This document shows, piece after piece, positions 1-11,315 of a stretch of 64,000 nucleotides of DNA. The notes under the pieces are model-generated. The model was not told the origin of the DNA and ran no database searches. It saw nothing but the letters and a program-made list of their open reading frames with translations. Every line of letters begins with the position of its first letter. The first letter of the stretch is position 1. This stretch comes from Usnea hakonensis (Eukaryota; Ascomycota; Lecanoromycetes; Lecanorales; Parmeliaceae). The stretch covers positions 310,001 to 374,000 of the forward strand of contig BLJB01000001.1 in the NCBI GenBank assembly GCA_013423325.1, written 5' to 3'. The position numbers and the translations under genes are program-made.

Positions 1-877
1 ACCAGCGGTCTTTGCTACTTGTAAATAGCTGAAGCACTGAATATGCTTTGAATGCCTGATATGTTCCACGTACGCTACTGTCACTAAGATATCAAGTGAG
101 CCTCCTTGCAAAATTGGTGGTTCCACATTCAATGAGAGGGCAGCATTCAATTATCAAAAGCATGTTCCGAATGCTCAGAAGCATAAGGTATGTTGTAGTC
201 ATAGCCACTACGACGAGGACGTTGCCCTTATGATCTCATCCCTTCGTTTACCCAAGGCAGTGGCCCGATTGGGACTAGTGCAAACTTGGCACTGCATCTG
301 AGGTACCTTACCTTATTGTAAGGGTTCAATGCAGGCAGTATGTACAGCTCCGCAATACCTTACCTTATCCTTGACAATCGGGTACGTACCTTAGTAGATA
401 CTTGACTTCGGCCACGCTATCTACGATTATCTACCCGAGGTGGGGGCATCTGCAGTTTAATCTGCCGTGTCATCCAGAAAGTCTGTTATCTTGATAGTGT
501 AGAGCGAGGACACCAATAGATCAAGCCACATTAGCTCAATGGGATAATTCGGTTGGTGTCCTCGCTCTATCGTACGAGTACAACCCATATCTAGGTGACA
601 CGATCGAGTAGAATGAGGGGTCATCTTGGTTCCGTCTCCCCGCATGTCTTACCGAGTGTTGCATGGAGCGAACTTTTGGAAGATGATGGACCTCATACGA
701 GGACAACGCATCGTTTTGGCACATGGTCTTGGCGAAGGCTTCACAGGCTATCTGTGGGGTTTCTTCCCACATAGCTGCAAAATCAATCCTTCATTCTTCC
801 ATTATCCCCGATAGTCCCAATTCCACCTGACAAAACTTCAGGAGTTCAAAAGGTCCTATAAAAAGCCGTTGTCCTCC
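1..877. other. Left-edge intergenic stretch, no gene seen
   Basis: No coding region with family resemblance is visible on either strand. The stretch contains several TACCTTA / TAAGGTA runs (about 300-330, 350-375 and 383-395) of a type that recurs in intergenic DNA through the window. An inverted pair of segments (GAGCGAGGACACCAA near 502 and TTGGTGTCCTCGCTC near 552) could fold into a hairpin. A TATA-like CTATAAAA lies at about 856-863, just before the EthD-like gene remnant. Confidence 0.5.
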
Positions 878-1740
878 ATGGCAGACGAACAGAAGCCCGA
901 GAAGCACCCCGTTGCGAGAAAGGATAGAGTGAGGTTCACATTCTCGTGTACCGAAAGCCAGGCATGAGCCGGGACGAATTTCAGAGATATTGGCGAGAGG
1001 AGCACTCAGACATTTTCAGCAACATTGCTATTGTCAAGAAGAATTTAGTCAAGTACGAGCAGGTGCGAGAATCCGTTTTGATTAGTCCTGATCCGCGACT
1101 TCACAAGGGCTGACACTGATACACTGTCTCTACAGGCTCACGTCAACGACGAAGTAAGAAAGTTTCCGCTAGTACTCTTCCTAGCATCCGAGTTGACGAA
1201 ACCCTCTGGGGAATAAAGCTCGACATGGTCCCAGCACGCAGTTCTTGACCTTGGAGAAGCGGTGCTGACCTGAGGATCCCGTATAGGTTCTGGCACAAAT
1301 GACGAACGTAGGCTTCCCATCCTGTGATGCAGACGGCGTAGGTTCTCCTAACGAATGCCGCTCTTTATGAACACTTTCCAACGGTGCGTTAGATGGCCAT
1401 CTTCGAGGCGCCTTCGTACGAAATGATATTCGCAATTTTTCAAGAGGAAGAGTACCAGTAAGGCCACCATCACTTTGTCGAACAATCAAGTCTGACTACT
1501 TCCTAGAAAAGTGTGAGTATACACCTCGGGGTATATCCATGGACAGAACCCCTTCTAATCGAACCTTTGGTGCCGCAACCATTATCCCACCAGCGATGCT
1601 AAGTTCCACGCCCGTCTACTGTCTTGGCATATTGCTTCAGGGAAATCACGCTGACTTTAAAAAAATACAGGGTTGTTCCAGATGAAGAGGTTCGTAATAC
1701 CAACATCCAAATTTTTGGCTCAATCGATCACCGGGAATCT
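878..1740 (+). pseudogene. Decayed EthD-domain protein gene
   Basis: The ATG at 878 opens a frame ending in VRFT, while the characteristic EthD core (LVYRKPGMSRDEFQRYW, about 944-990) is in another frame, so one or two bases seem lost near 938-941. A normal intron (1063-1135) follows KYEQ and leads to AHVNDE. Further on, MAIFEAPSYEMIF and EEEYQ (1393-1460) and VVPDEE (from about 1672) are the conserved downstream EthD parts, but a TAG at 1390-1392 sits directly before MAIFEAP and no good C-terminal end follows. EthD-fold proteins are dimeric alpha/beta-barrel proteins, often accessory enzymes in fungal secondary metabolism or aromatic degradation. I infer a pseudogene. An intact gene with unusual introns is less likely but not excluded. 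The right boundary is approximate. Confidence 0.55.
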
Positions 1741-1916
1741 GCTTGTCTTAGGCAATTCTCGATCTGTAGACTTCTTACAAGCAGCGAGCCGATGAAGAAG
1801 TCATGCTAACTCTAGAACTTTCTCCAGAAATTTTTGGACAGGGGCCGATGTGTTGCATTCCCAGCGGATATCGTGCCCGTCCTGGAGGATCCTACCTAAT
1901 ATGCATTGTACATACA

Positions 1917-3651
1917 TCATTTCGGGAATGATAGGCTCACGGGACTCTCGATCATGTCACCCAGCAATATGTCTTCTACCGGAGGACCACGATTGGTACG
2001 AACTGCGGTGGCTTTAGCATTCTTGGCTATTCTAGTTACCTCAGAAAGTGATTCACCCCACTCCTGTGACAGCGTTAGTGTCACTTGCTGCTGCATGGTT
2101 CATGGGTCTATTTACCGTTTCTACTCTAAAAAAGATCCACAGCCAGCCTGTAGAAATCGAATTAGTAGGCTACACTCTTAACAGGGTCGCTTCACGTACG
2201 CCGTAAAACCTCTAAGAATTCCAATATGAAGATCGATCCTTCCAAGTCATTCCAATGATCTAAATGCGGACTAAGCTTAAAACTCCATGTACACCGGAGC
2301 ATGAGGTCTATTAATATTGCACTGTAATAAATTTCGCTCGTGTGGAAATGAGTGTGTCTTCTAAGGCCCCATGGATGGTCAGGGTTATTGCGCACAGAGG
2401 ACGGAGCGAAGAGGGTGAGGTCCCAATCCTGTATAAAGAAGCTGGTCAGACCAAGACTCGAACGAGAATGAGGGTAAAAAATGTCAGGAAGAGTACTTTG
2501 GCAACGTCCCAGTAAAAGGAGTAGAAGGAATTCGTGAAGACGAAGAACAACCTGAACGTTGGTCAATAGTAAGATCACAGAATTTGAACATCATGATGTA
2601 CCAAAGTCGGAAAAGACCTGCTTCGCTCATTCCGATGGACTTTGGGTCGGTCCCACGCTGGAGAGCACTTAGAAAAATGACTGGGAAGGCACTGGAATAT
2701 TTCAATGCATTCGCTAGATGTTGCCTTTATTATTCTGTCAGCCGTGTATTCGATTTGATTCCGCAGAGGGTTTGCCCACCCGCCCCAGCCGCTGACTGCG
2801 TCCTTGTTAGGATTGTTTCTAACCCTCAAGTACTCTATTAAACACTGTCGCAGCCGTATCATGCTGGGAATGCTGATGATCAAAGGCACCACATAGGCTC
2901 CGCCACAATTTCGATCTGGTTTACCCGTGGAAGAAAGACCTGGGGACAGAAACATGCATGCAGACACAAACATATCACCCAGAACTTTTGCGTACGACGT
3001 CAAGACATCAGCCAAAAGTATATCTCCTTGTTGAAATCAGAACCTTATATGCTATGTGAACAACAGGATTGCTACTGCGATTCATACCGAATTTGCCATT
3101 ATTTGCTTCTGCAATTCCTCCAATGCTGACACGTTTCAAGGTCGAGAGAAATCTGTACCGGCCTGTTCTTGAGAGGCGTTGAAACGGCAGGAGGAAGAAG
3201 ATCGCGAGGAGAAAGAGGAACGACTGAGGGAGAATATCCCAGGCGAGGATCAGAGACGGCTGTCCATGCGTGATGACCCAGAAAAGCAGGATAGAAACAG
3301 CCAGGGGCAAAGTGATAGCAGTCGCCAGTCTGTATGTCCTCCGATAGTGTGGATGAGTATTAGAAGAAGTTCGAGCGTGGTATTTCACAAGCGCTGCGGC
3401 ATCCTGGAATTCTCTTAGCAAGGTTTTTGGCTTCTAACTGTGCTGTTGTTTGCTCACGATCTTTATGATAGATAGGTAGTGAAGATTGACGCCCCACGCC
3501 CAAACGCCTGGAAATGTATAAGTCAATGGGCATTGCGGGTTTAGAACAAATGGCTTTCACCTAGTACGAGGATCACGGCGATCCTATAGGGCAGTGGAAG
3601 AAGTCGACTGAAGGCGTCAAGCTCAGGCTCAACAGCTGGATCCTTGTCCAT
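1917..3651 (-). CDS. ERD1: ERD1-like EXS-domain membrane protein
   Basis: Ten exons on the minus strand: 3651-3561, 3507-3458, 3403-3088, 3026-2780, 2724-2602, 2551-2497, 2428-2200, 2147-2116, 2063-2057, 2002-1917; total 1236 nt, 411 residues. Landmarks are GVWAWGVNLHYL after exon 1, FGDILLADVLTSYAKVLGD, GWGGQHLANALKY, FYSFYWDVAK-DWDLTLF, WGLRRH, CTWSFKLSPHLDH, FLEVLRRWLWIFFRVETEW and NRGPPVEDILL. These are the hallmarks of the EXS domain shared by Erd1 and the Xpr1/Syg1 phosphate exporters; there is no SPX domain. Yeast Erd1 is a Golgi protein needed for phosphate recycling and for retention of glycosyltransferases and ER lumenal proteins. All introns are 50-68 nt with GT-AG ends. Exon 9 is only 7 nt. 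The gene is divergent from PEX10, with 225 bp between the start codons. Confidence 0.9.
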
Positions 3652-3876
3652 ACTATAGACATTATCGATCGAGCATCATTGAGTAAGCTGGGCAAAATAA
3701 TGACTGTGATTGAAGATACTCAATGAGCTCTGAACAGCTTGCGGGAGTGAAATATCGTGCCGCCTGAAGCCAATTTAGCGTCCATCTTTAAAGGGGCGTT
3801 GGATCTTGTGCCGAGGCATTCAAGCTTCACATGGAAGCTTTGATGCTAGAGACTTCACACATTGAAAGGACAATTC
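3652..3876. promoter_or_regulatory. Short divergent promoter of ERD1 and PEX10
   Basis: Only 225 bp separate the ATG codons of the two oppositely oriented genes, so both promoters and both 5' leaders must fit here. No regulatory motif was recognised with confidence. Confidence 0.6.
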
Positions 3877-5007
3877 ATGGCGACTGCAAACATACCTAAC
3901 GATCACGTCCACGATACCGCGAAAACTTTCACCTCGGACTACTTCTACCCTTTCGCCGCTGCTCCAGACATAATTCGTTCGAATCAGAAAGACACTTACT
4001 TTCAAGGCGTCCTTCTCGAGCAGCTCTCTACCATCATACGCAGTCTGTACGGATCACGCTTCTCCCAGACATACAATTCAGAAGCCCGTACCTTCGCTGA
4101 ACTACTGTATCTTGGCCTGACGACCTGTATTGGCAATCGGACACTTGGAGAGGAGTACTGCGATGTCTATCAGATCGAAAATCAGACCCGGAAGCTTCCC
4201 GCTATAGGTCGCCGCACCGGCTACGTCCTTTCGGCCGTTCTGCTACCTTACACGTTGAGCAAGCTGTTCCCAAGCCTTCGCTCTCGTATCCGCCTGAAGA
4301 TCGAAAGCAATCTCAGCCGAGCACCAAGGTCCTCTAGAGCCTCCATGTACGGTCGTCTCCAGTACTACCTTTTAGAGAATCTGTCCACCATAACCTCGGT
4401 CTCGAACTCCCCCATATACGCCATTTCTCTCGCGATCTTCTACTTCTCAGGCTCCTATTATCACCTCAGCAAGCGGCTCTTCGGGCTACGCTACATCTTC
4501 TCAAGAAACCTACCCCCTTCTGAGCAGCGCGTAGGCTACGAAGTACTTGGTGTGCTTCTAGTGCTCCAAATAGCTGCGCAAGCTTATCTACACGTCCAGA
4601 ACACCGTTTCAAGCGTTCTGCCGACAGAGGGATCCAGTGCCTTCCTTGACGATGGGGTGGAGATTGGTCTTCAAAGCCATCAACACAACCAAGAGATTGA
4701 AAACATTCAGGAGTTCCCCCAATCCAGAAAGAATATAGAGAACAGCCGCAACCGTATCTCTTCAACAACCCATACGCCGCTAGTACCGTCCTCTCTCCCA
4801 CGCTACGACCTTTCAGATCCGTCATGCCTCGCCTGGCTACAGCCGAAGCAGCAACGGAAATGCACTCTGTGCCTCGAGCCGATGAAAGATCCTTCATCTA
4901 CAACTTGCGGGCATACATTCTGCTTTACGTGTATACTTGATTGGCTCGGTGAGAAGCAAGAGTGCCCTCTATGCAGGCAAAGGGTTTTGAGCCAGCACGG
5001 TAGGTGA
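3877..5007 (+). CDS. PEX10: Peroxisome biogenesis RING ubiquitin ligase PEX10
   Basis: A single exon of 376 residues. The frame is open from a TTG at 3862, but the first ATG is at 3877 (MATANIPNDH). The N-terminal Pex2/Pex12-type region contains APDIIRSNQKDTYFQ, LLYLGLTT, LGEEYCDVYQ and GRRTGYVL, which are typical of Pex10. The C-terminus (about residues 329-368) is a C3HC4 RING: CTLC, CGHTFCFTC, CPLC. Pex10 sits in the peroxisomal membrane with Pex2 and Pex12 and forms the RING complex that ubiquitinates the import receptor Pex5 for recycling. Its length fits the family. It is divergent from ERD1. Confidence 0.95.
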   Translation: MATANIPNDHVHDTAKTFTSDYFYPFAAAPDIIRSNQKDTYFQGVLLEQLSTIIRSLYGSRFSQTYNSEARTFAELLYLGLTTCIGNRTLGEEYCDVYQIENQTRKLPAIGRRTGYVLSAVLLPYTLSKLFPSLRSRIRLKIESNLSRAPRSSRASMYGRLQYYLLENLSTITSVSNSPIYAISLAIFYFSGSYYHLSKRLFGLRYIFSRNLPPSEQRVGYEVLGVLLVLQIAAQAYLHVQNTVSSVLPTEGSSAFLDDGVEIGLQSHQHNQEIENIQEFPQSRKNIENSRNRISSTTHTPLVPSSLPRYDLSDPSCLAWLQPKQQRKCTLCLEPMKDPSSTTCGHTFCFTCILDWLGEKQECPLCRQRVLSQHGR

Positions 5008-7679
5008 TCTATGAACGTCCCATTCCACGACAAGCAATCGAATTCATATCACGAGGCTTGACTCAGATGTTCCAACTTGCAGAAATCGTTCACGAGTCGA
5101 TTTCCTAGGCTTAGAAACGAAAGCTAACAGAAGTCTGATCTAGTCTTGCCGCTGAGAGGATGAATACGATAAATGTTGAACAAAGCATTCCGTTCAATTT
5201 GGATGCTAAGCCAGGAACACTATAGAATCGATCACTGAACTGTAAATTTTTTGAAACCCCCACCCACCCCGTTGTAAGTAGTGTGAGCCCTGCAATCCAG
5301 CACGCACACCAACCACTGACCCATGAAGTAGAGCCGATGGTGTCTGCTTGTCCATACTCGGTTCAATCATTTACCCAAAGTCTGCTGTCGTCGCTCTCGG
5401 AAGAAATTAATGTTTCTTTTCTTTGATGGTGCAGCATGGTCAAGTGGAAGGTTCGTCGGCATGGGATCGAGAAACTTCTGAGCTACTCGAAATAGGTGGA
5501 ACCTGGTGTTGCGTTCCCGAATAAATGGGATCGGAGATACCATTAGGTTCTTTGTGACGCCAGTCCGTTGAAATCCGATGGAACTCTAGAATGACGGTCT
5601 TTTACTGATACCAGCACATGGCTTACGTAGACGCAGCCTCTGATCCAGGCTTTTTGCAGCTCATGGAAAACCGAGGGAATCGAGACGCGGTTGCGTAATG
5701 AGCTATATTGAGCAGTCGCAACATTGCTGACCTTGTTGGGCTTTAGACTCATAGCCTTCGACAGCGATGTACGCATTAAACTTTTTCGTGGCGCCATCCA
5801 GTCAGAAGCTACCTCAAATAGCAAAGCATAGTCATTATTCCGCTTAAATCCCTTATCTCGCTGAGGCATTTTTTTATTTTGTTCCCCAGTGGTTTTTGTG
5901 GAATCTTAGGCCTTTTGCTGAGTCGTTGATTGACATCAGAGCAGGATGGACGCTGGAGTATGCAAGCGGCTGGAATAGGTAGGTAGCAAGACTAGCCGAT
6001 CTACCACCCACTCCGGTTCGAGCCGATTGCCGAGCAAAAGCGAGGTCTGTTGACAAAACACTAAAAGGTACAGACAGCTGTATCCGTATATGTACCTTCC
6101 TTATGCAAGCCACATGGCCAATTGGAGAGAAGCGCGTCATTTTCACTCGTTTTCGATCAAATCCCCTATGACAACGAATATGGTGCAAGATTGTCACCTA
6201 CAAATTTCACAGTGAAATTCATGTTTTGGAGTCGTCCTTGTTGTCGGGCTGTCACTTGATCATCTTGAACGACTCTGCTCAAACAGGCTACGAGGCCCAA
6301 TGTTGAAAAGCGGCTTTGAGGAAATGCGCAAAAGTCGCGCAGTCGGTAGGATTCCATAGCTTACCTGATGTGCTTCCTTCCTTGGAAATAATCATGGTAG
6401 TAGTGTCGACCTATGCACCGAGGCAAGTCGCCAATTCTTTCCTACAATTTTGTAGAGCTGGGCCCAGATTTTGAAACGAAATGGGATTGGTATTCTGGTA
6501 TTCATGTTTGACTACGAACTGCACGGAATGGATTGTGGTTGTGAATATAGCGAGCGCTGTCTGTTAAAGGACTGTGACAATGAAATATAAGTAAATACGA
6601 GAAGCGGACTGCGTCAAGCGCGCGGTAGTACGGCAAAGAAATGGGGGAACGAAAGGACTTGATCAAAGTAAAGTAAAGAATAAGCTGAAGTACCTTGAGC
6701 ATGCCGATATAAGCTTGGTAAGAAATGGGTAAAAGTGGCATTTTTACGGCTTTGCCGGCCTTTATCGCATGAAGAAAATGAATTCAAGTTATGACTTTCC
6801 TAATAAAGATGTAGAAAAGGGGTTGGTGGTGTGGTAGAAACATGCTGGAATACGAGAGGACTACGGCAATGCCAAGCATTGGCATGCTTGTAAATTTTGG
6901 TTTGCGAGTGTGAAGCTCTGGGTGATTGCGTTCAGGTACTCCGTACTCGTACCTACTTTGCTTTACAGCACCCTCCTATAGTACTTACTTTAAAAGCTTA
7001 AGGTACTCGGTACTGCCAGCCTTATCAGGAACATCTCGGCCTTTATTTTGATGTAAAATACTTACTTTACTGTACGCATACTTCTACAATCTCGGTGTGA
7101 AATCTCCATCTGCATCTGCATCATCATTGGCCCAACCCCAATGCCTACTCTCATTCGGAAACGATAGCTCTGCATCTTGTTCCAAATATATCCCATTCAA
7201 CCTTTTATCTCCGTTTTCCTTCTGCCAATGAGACACATAAGCACCTTGACCACTTTAATAACACGCTTTGCTTGAAATGGGTGTCCACATCCGACCAATG
7301 ACGCTATTCTATGCCTTCCCTCAGTCCCCTTGGCATGGGACTTCACTTATGGACCGGAAATTGGAGACACTGCAGCTCTCTTTCTCTCTCTCTATTCTTC
7401 TTCACTTACCTTGTATATCCATTCTCGGATTTTCGGTCATTTCGCATGTTGCTACGTCATTTACTGGCCCTTCCTGGCCTCTCTCCTACAGCAAGCATAC
7501 CCTCATACTCTCTCTCTGTCTTTTTCACTATTCTATTACTTCACCTTCGTTAAGTCTACACCCGTTCAAACTTGCATGTCTTATCTCTGCATAAGATTTT
7601 CCATCAATGACCTCCATTGTTGAATAATACATTCTCCTTCTACAAGGTTTCTTCTTCTTCTTTCATCATACAAGCCAAG
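5008..7679. other. 2.7 kb gene-poor stretch upstream of the oxidase
   Basis: Short frames here (minus-strand ones at 5543-5869 and 5874-6197, for example) have no recognisable domain or fungal codon pattern. Around 6940-7080 there are many GTACTC / TACCTAC / AAGGTACTC motifs and AGTAAAGTAAAG runs. From about 7370 to 7680 the DNA is rich in CT tracts, typical of a fungal promoter and leader before the oxidase ATG. Confidence 0.5.
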
Positions 7680-10600
7680 ATGTTGCTGCATATCGTGACG
7701 ATTGTCTCTCTTGCACTGACAAGAATTCACGCAATCTCGCCATCTGCCGTCGCCCTAATCAAACAAGCATCTTCAGTGCCTGTGGCAAGTACTGACAATG
7801 GGGGCCTGTCAACAGAAGGTGTGGCCACGCTCGACGGTTTAAGTCTTGATGCCATCGCGGAAGGTCGTTCGGCAGAGTCCACAGTCTCTACCTCTATCCC
7901 GAAGACCAATTGGGTCGCTACCGCCGACAGTTATCAGCCCGGATTTCCCCCTTCTAATGTACTGGATGCCAATTTGGATACCTTCTGGCATACGACTTAT
8001 ACCCCAGGCCTTCCGCCTTCAGCTATGAGCGGAGTAAGCAACTTTGATTTGAATCTTCCCCAGAGGATCCCTTCATCTCCGTCAAGAGGACAAATTTAAT
8101 ATCCGTCTGGAAGATTTTTCTGGATCTCTTACGAGCGTTAGGCTACATGTCCTGTCTTCATAATCAGGTGTATCATTGAGTGATAGACGCTGATGCTACA
8201 GGTCTCTAGGCTCCCCTACCGCACACGTTAACCATTGATATGGGTCAGGTGTATCTGGTCGACAGCATTGCATATATTCCTCGTCAAGTCGGTGGAAGCA
8301 ACGGCAACGTGGGAGAGCACCAGATACTACTCAGTGCTGACAACAGCACTTGGACTTTACCAGCTTTCGGAACATACCAAGACAGCAATAGCACCAAAAC
8401 TACCATCTTCGAAGCCACTAACGCAAGATACGTTAGATTCGTAGCTCTGACCGAGGCGGGAAGTCGGGGACCCTGGACTAGTTGCGCTTCTTTCAACGTC
8501 TTTGAGACCACAACCCCTGCCCCAGCCGCTGGCGAGGGTGAGTGGAGTCCTACCGTTAGCTAGCCTTGCAAACTCCATGCAGATCCACGATGATGACCTC
8601 TTTCTAGATTGACTTTCCCCTTGTCCCCGTCTCTGCAGCGATTGACTACATTTCTGGAAACGTCCTTGTGTGGTCATCATGGGGCGCGAGTACGTTCTCA
8701 GGAAGTCTCGGCAAAAACACGCTTACAGCCACGTACGATATCACCACCGGCATAGTTTCCCAGCGAAACATTTCGAATACAGACGTATGGCTAAGCTCCA
8801 TTTATTTTGTCGTGACGCGTCCCGTCCTGAGTCGCAGGGGATTCTGCAGAAGCAGCGCCTTCAAAGTGCCTCGGATATCACTTTCAACCCTTAATTGCGG
8901 CCTGTCTTGCATTTTTAATGAATAACGCTGACTCGGAAATGACTCGTAGCACGACATGTTTTGCGAAGGCCTATCTCTGGATGCCACGGGTCGAATTATT
9001 GCAACGGGTGAGTGCAATATCTGAGCATCTACAGGCTTGAATCTGATAGTCTCAGGTGGTAACGACGCTGCTAAAACGAGTATCTACGATCCAACAACCA
9101 ATGCTTGGACAGCAGAAGCACTTATGAATAAACCTCGTGGCTACCAAGCTGTGAGTCATTCTTTCTGGGATTTGATGTTGAAATCGTATTGCACTTTGAG
9201 ATGCACGGCTTATCGCAGCTTGTCCATGGAGCAGTGGACTTTCAGAACTTTTTTCACCACCCTTGCTTTTGTCACATTGGAGTCATACTGACTGGTGTTC
9301 CAATAAGATGGTCACACTCTCCAACGGCAATCTTTTTACGATCGGTGGATCCTGGAGTGGCGGGCATGGCGGCAAAAATGGTAAGAAGCCTTGAACAGTG
9401 CCATTGCTAAGATATAGTGACGCTTATGCTTACATGTGATAGGGGAGATGTACAATACATCAACAAATGAGTGGACCCTACTTCCTGGCGCACTAGTCGC
9501 TCCTATGTTGGTAGGACTTTCGCTACCTTAATCGATGATGATTCCCAAGAGAAGAAGAAAATGGCAGTCGCTAATTGGAGAACTGTACCAGACCGCTGAT
9601 GCGCAGGATGTGACAATGAAAGAAACGTATCGGGCTGATAACCATGTACGAATGTTTCATCCTATTCGCTTCTTCGCGGCTCTTGTCCCAGCTCAGACCC
9701 CAGGTCTGTTGCAGAAGAAATGCTGATGACACATCTTGTAGGGGATGCTGTTTGCTTGGAGCGGTGCAACGGTTTTCCAGGCAGGACCGAGCAAAGCTAT
9801 GAATTGGTATGGCACCGATGGAACGGGCAGCCAAGAACCGGCGGGGCTTCGTGGTGATGACACCGATGCGATGTGTGGGAACGCGGTCATGTATGACGCC
9901 ACGGCGGGGAAAATCCTGGTAACTGGTGGTTCAGTCGACTATGTATACCTCGCTCCCTCAAATACACAAGAAACCCTCGCTCACATACTCACAGCAAAGC
10001 GCCAACGCAACAACAAACGCTCACATCATCACAATTGGTACCCCAATGACTGCACCCACCGTTCAAACAATCAACTCCATGTCCTTTCCCCGAATCTTCG
10101 CCAACGGCGTCGTCCTCCCCACAGGCGCAGTCCTCATCATCGGCGGCCAATCATTCGGCATCCCCTTCTCCGACAACGGCAGCGCCCTCCAACCAGAACT
10201 CTGGGACCCCGTCTCCACCACCTTCACCCCAGTCGCCCCTCTATCCATCCCCCGCAACTACCACTCCATAGCCATCCTCCTCCCGGACGCAACCGTCCTA
10301 TCTGCCGGCGGCGGCTTGTGCGGCGCCTGTGCGGGGAACCACTTCGACGGCCAGATATACAGCCCGGCCTACCTGTTCAACGCCAGCGGCGCCCGCGCGA
10401 CCAGACCCGTCATCGAATCCGCCAACACAACAGTCGGCGTCGGCGGAACGCTAACGGCAACCACAGACTCCGCCGTCACGAGTTGGGCTCTGCTGAGACT
10501 CGACGCTACGACGCGTAGGTCCCCTTTTCCCCTCCCCACTACCCTAAAATTTTCTCTCTCTCGTTGGTCAGCAGCTAGCGCTAACCCTTGCAAACAGACA

Positions 10601-10782
10601 CCGTCCACACGGACCAGCGCCGCATCCCTCTAACCGCAACCGCCGGCGCCGCCGTCAACGAGTACAGCATGGTATTACCGACGGATCCCGGGATCCTCGT
10701 ACCGGGGTATTATTACCTGTTTGCGATGAACGGCGCGGGCGTGCCGAGCGTGGCGTCGTTTGTGCTGGTGCCGGTGTCTTGA
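7680..10782 (+). CDS. Secreted galactose oxidase-type copper radical oxidase (AA5)
   Basis: Eleven exons: 7680-8033, 8210-8554, 8608-8784, 8950-9007, 9056-9150, 9308-9380, 9443-9510, 9607-9645, 9742-9942, 9995-10514, 10598-10782; total 2115 nt, 704 residues. A signal peptide (MLLHIVTIVSLALTRIHA) is followed by a discoidin-like (F5/8 type C, CBM32) domain with LPHTLTIDMG, YIPRQ and ARYVRFVAL, then a Kelch-type beta propeller and a C-terminal domain. All active-site residues of galactose oxidase are present: Cys297 (HDMFC) and Tyr341 (RGYQ) for the thioether cofactor, Trp359 (GGSW), Tyr559-His560 (NYH) and His644 (THTVHTDQRR). The family oxidises primary alcohols (galactose, other carbohydrates or aryl/aliphatic alcohols) to aldehydes with release of H2O2, outside the cell. 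The exact substrate cannot be told. Three introns (176, 165 and 157 nt) are much longer than usual here. Confidence 0.9.
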
Positions 10783-11315
10783 GGATTTGGAGTTTGAGGT
10801 GGGGATGGGGTTGGGGGTGGTGGGGTGGTGGGGATTGTGTCATGCTATCTATGTTGTGTTGTGTTGTGGTGTTGTTAGATTAGATGAGTTTCGGTGGGAG
10901 GGAAGGGGAGGGGTGTTGTGTTGTGGGTAAAGTTAGTAATAGTAATAGTGATGATAGGGTTATGAACTGAGGATGTGAGGGAGTGCTAGTTTGTGATGGT
11001 TATAGCTGATAGTCGAAAGCAATGCGATTTCCAAACACTTATTTAATCTGGTTTTTTTTTAGTTTTCCGATAAGCCAAGTCAGTAATATGCTTTTTGAGC
11101 GAGTCCACCATAAGGTAAGGTAGGTTTCGTGTCTGCTGCGCTTTTTGCTTCGCCAAGTAGGTAAGGTAGGTGGGTATGGCATAGTATATCTACATTCTCG
11201 ACACCACATCACATCACATCACATGACGTCCAAATTTACAGTATTCTCCGGTCAAAGCAACAGGAACAGCAACCCCCTCTCCAAGAAAAAGCGAGACTCG
11301 ATCCTCTATGCAACA
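10783..11315. other. Convergent intergenic region with a G-rich tract
   Basis: The oxidase (plus) and the methyltransferase (minus) end toward each other. Directly after the oxidase stop the plus strand is strongly G/T-rich, with several runs of four or five G at about 10798-10834 and TGTTGTG repeats to about 10880. AAGGTAAGGTAGG motifs occur at 11110-11170. No gene was seen. Confidence 0.6.

Noticed and set aside
3862..3876. Upstream TTG start for PEX10
   Set aside because: TTG is not a normal eukaryotic start; the first ATG at 3877 gives a family-sized protein.
5970..6000. tRNA-like B box (GGTTCGAGCC)
   Set aside because: No A box at the right distance and no foldable arms.
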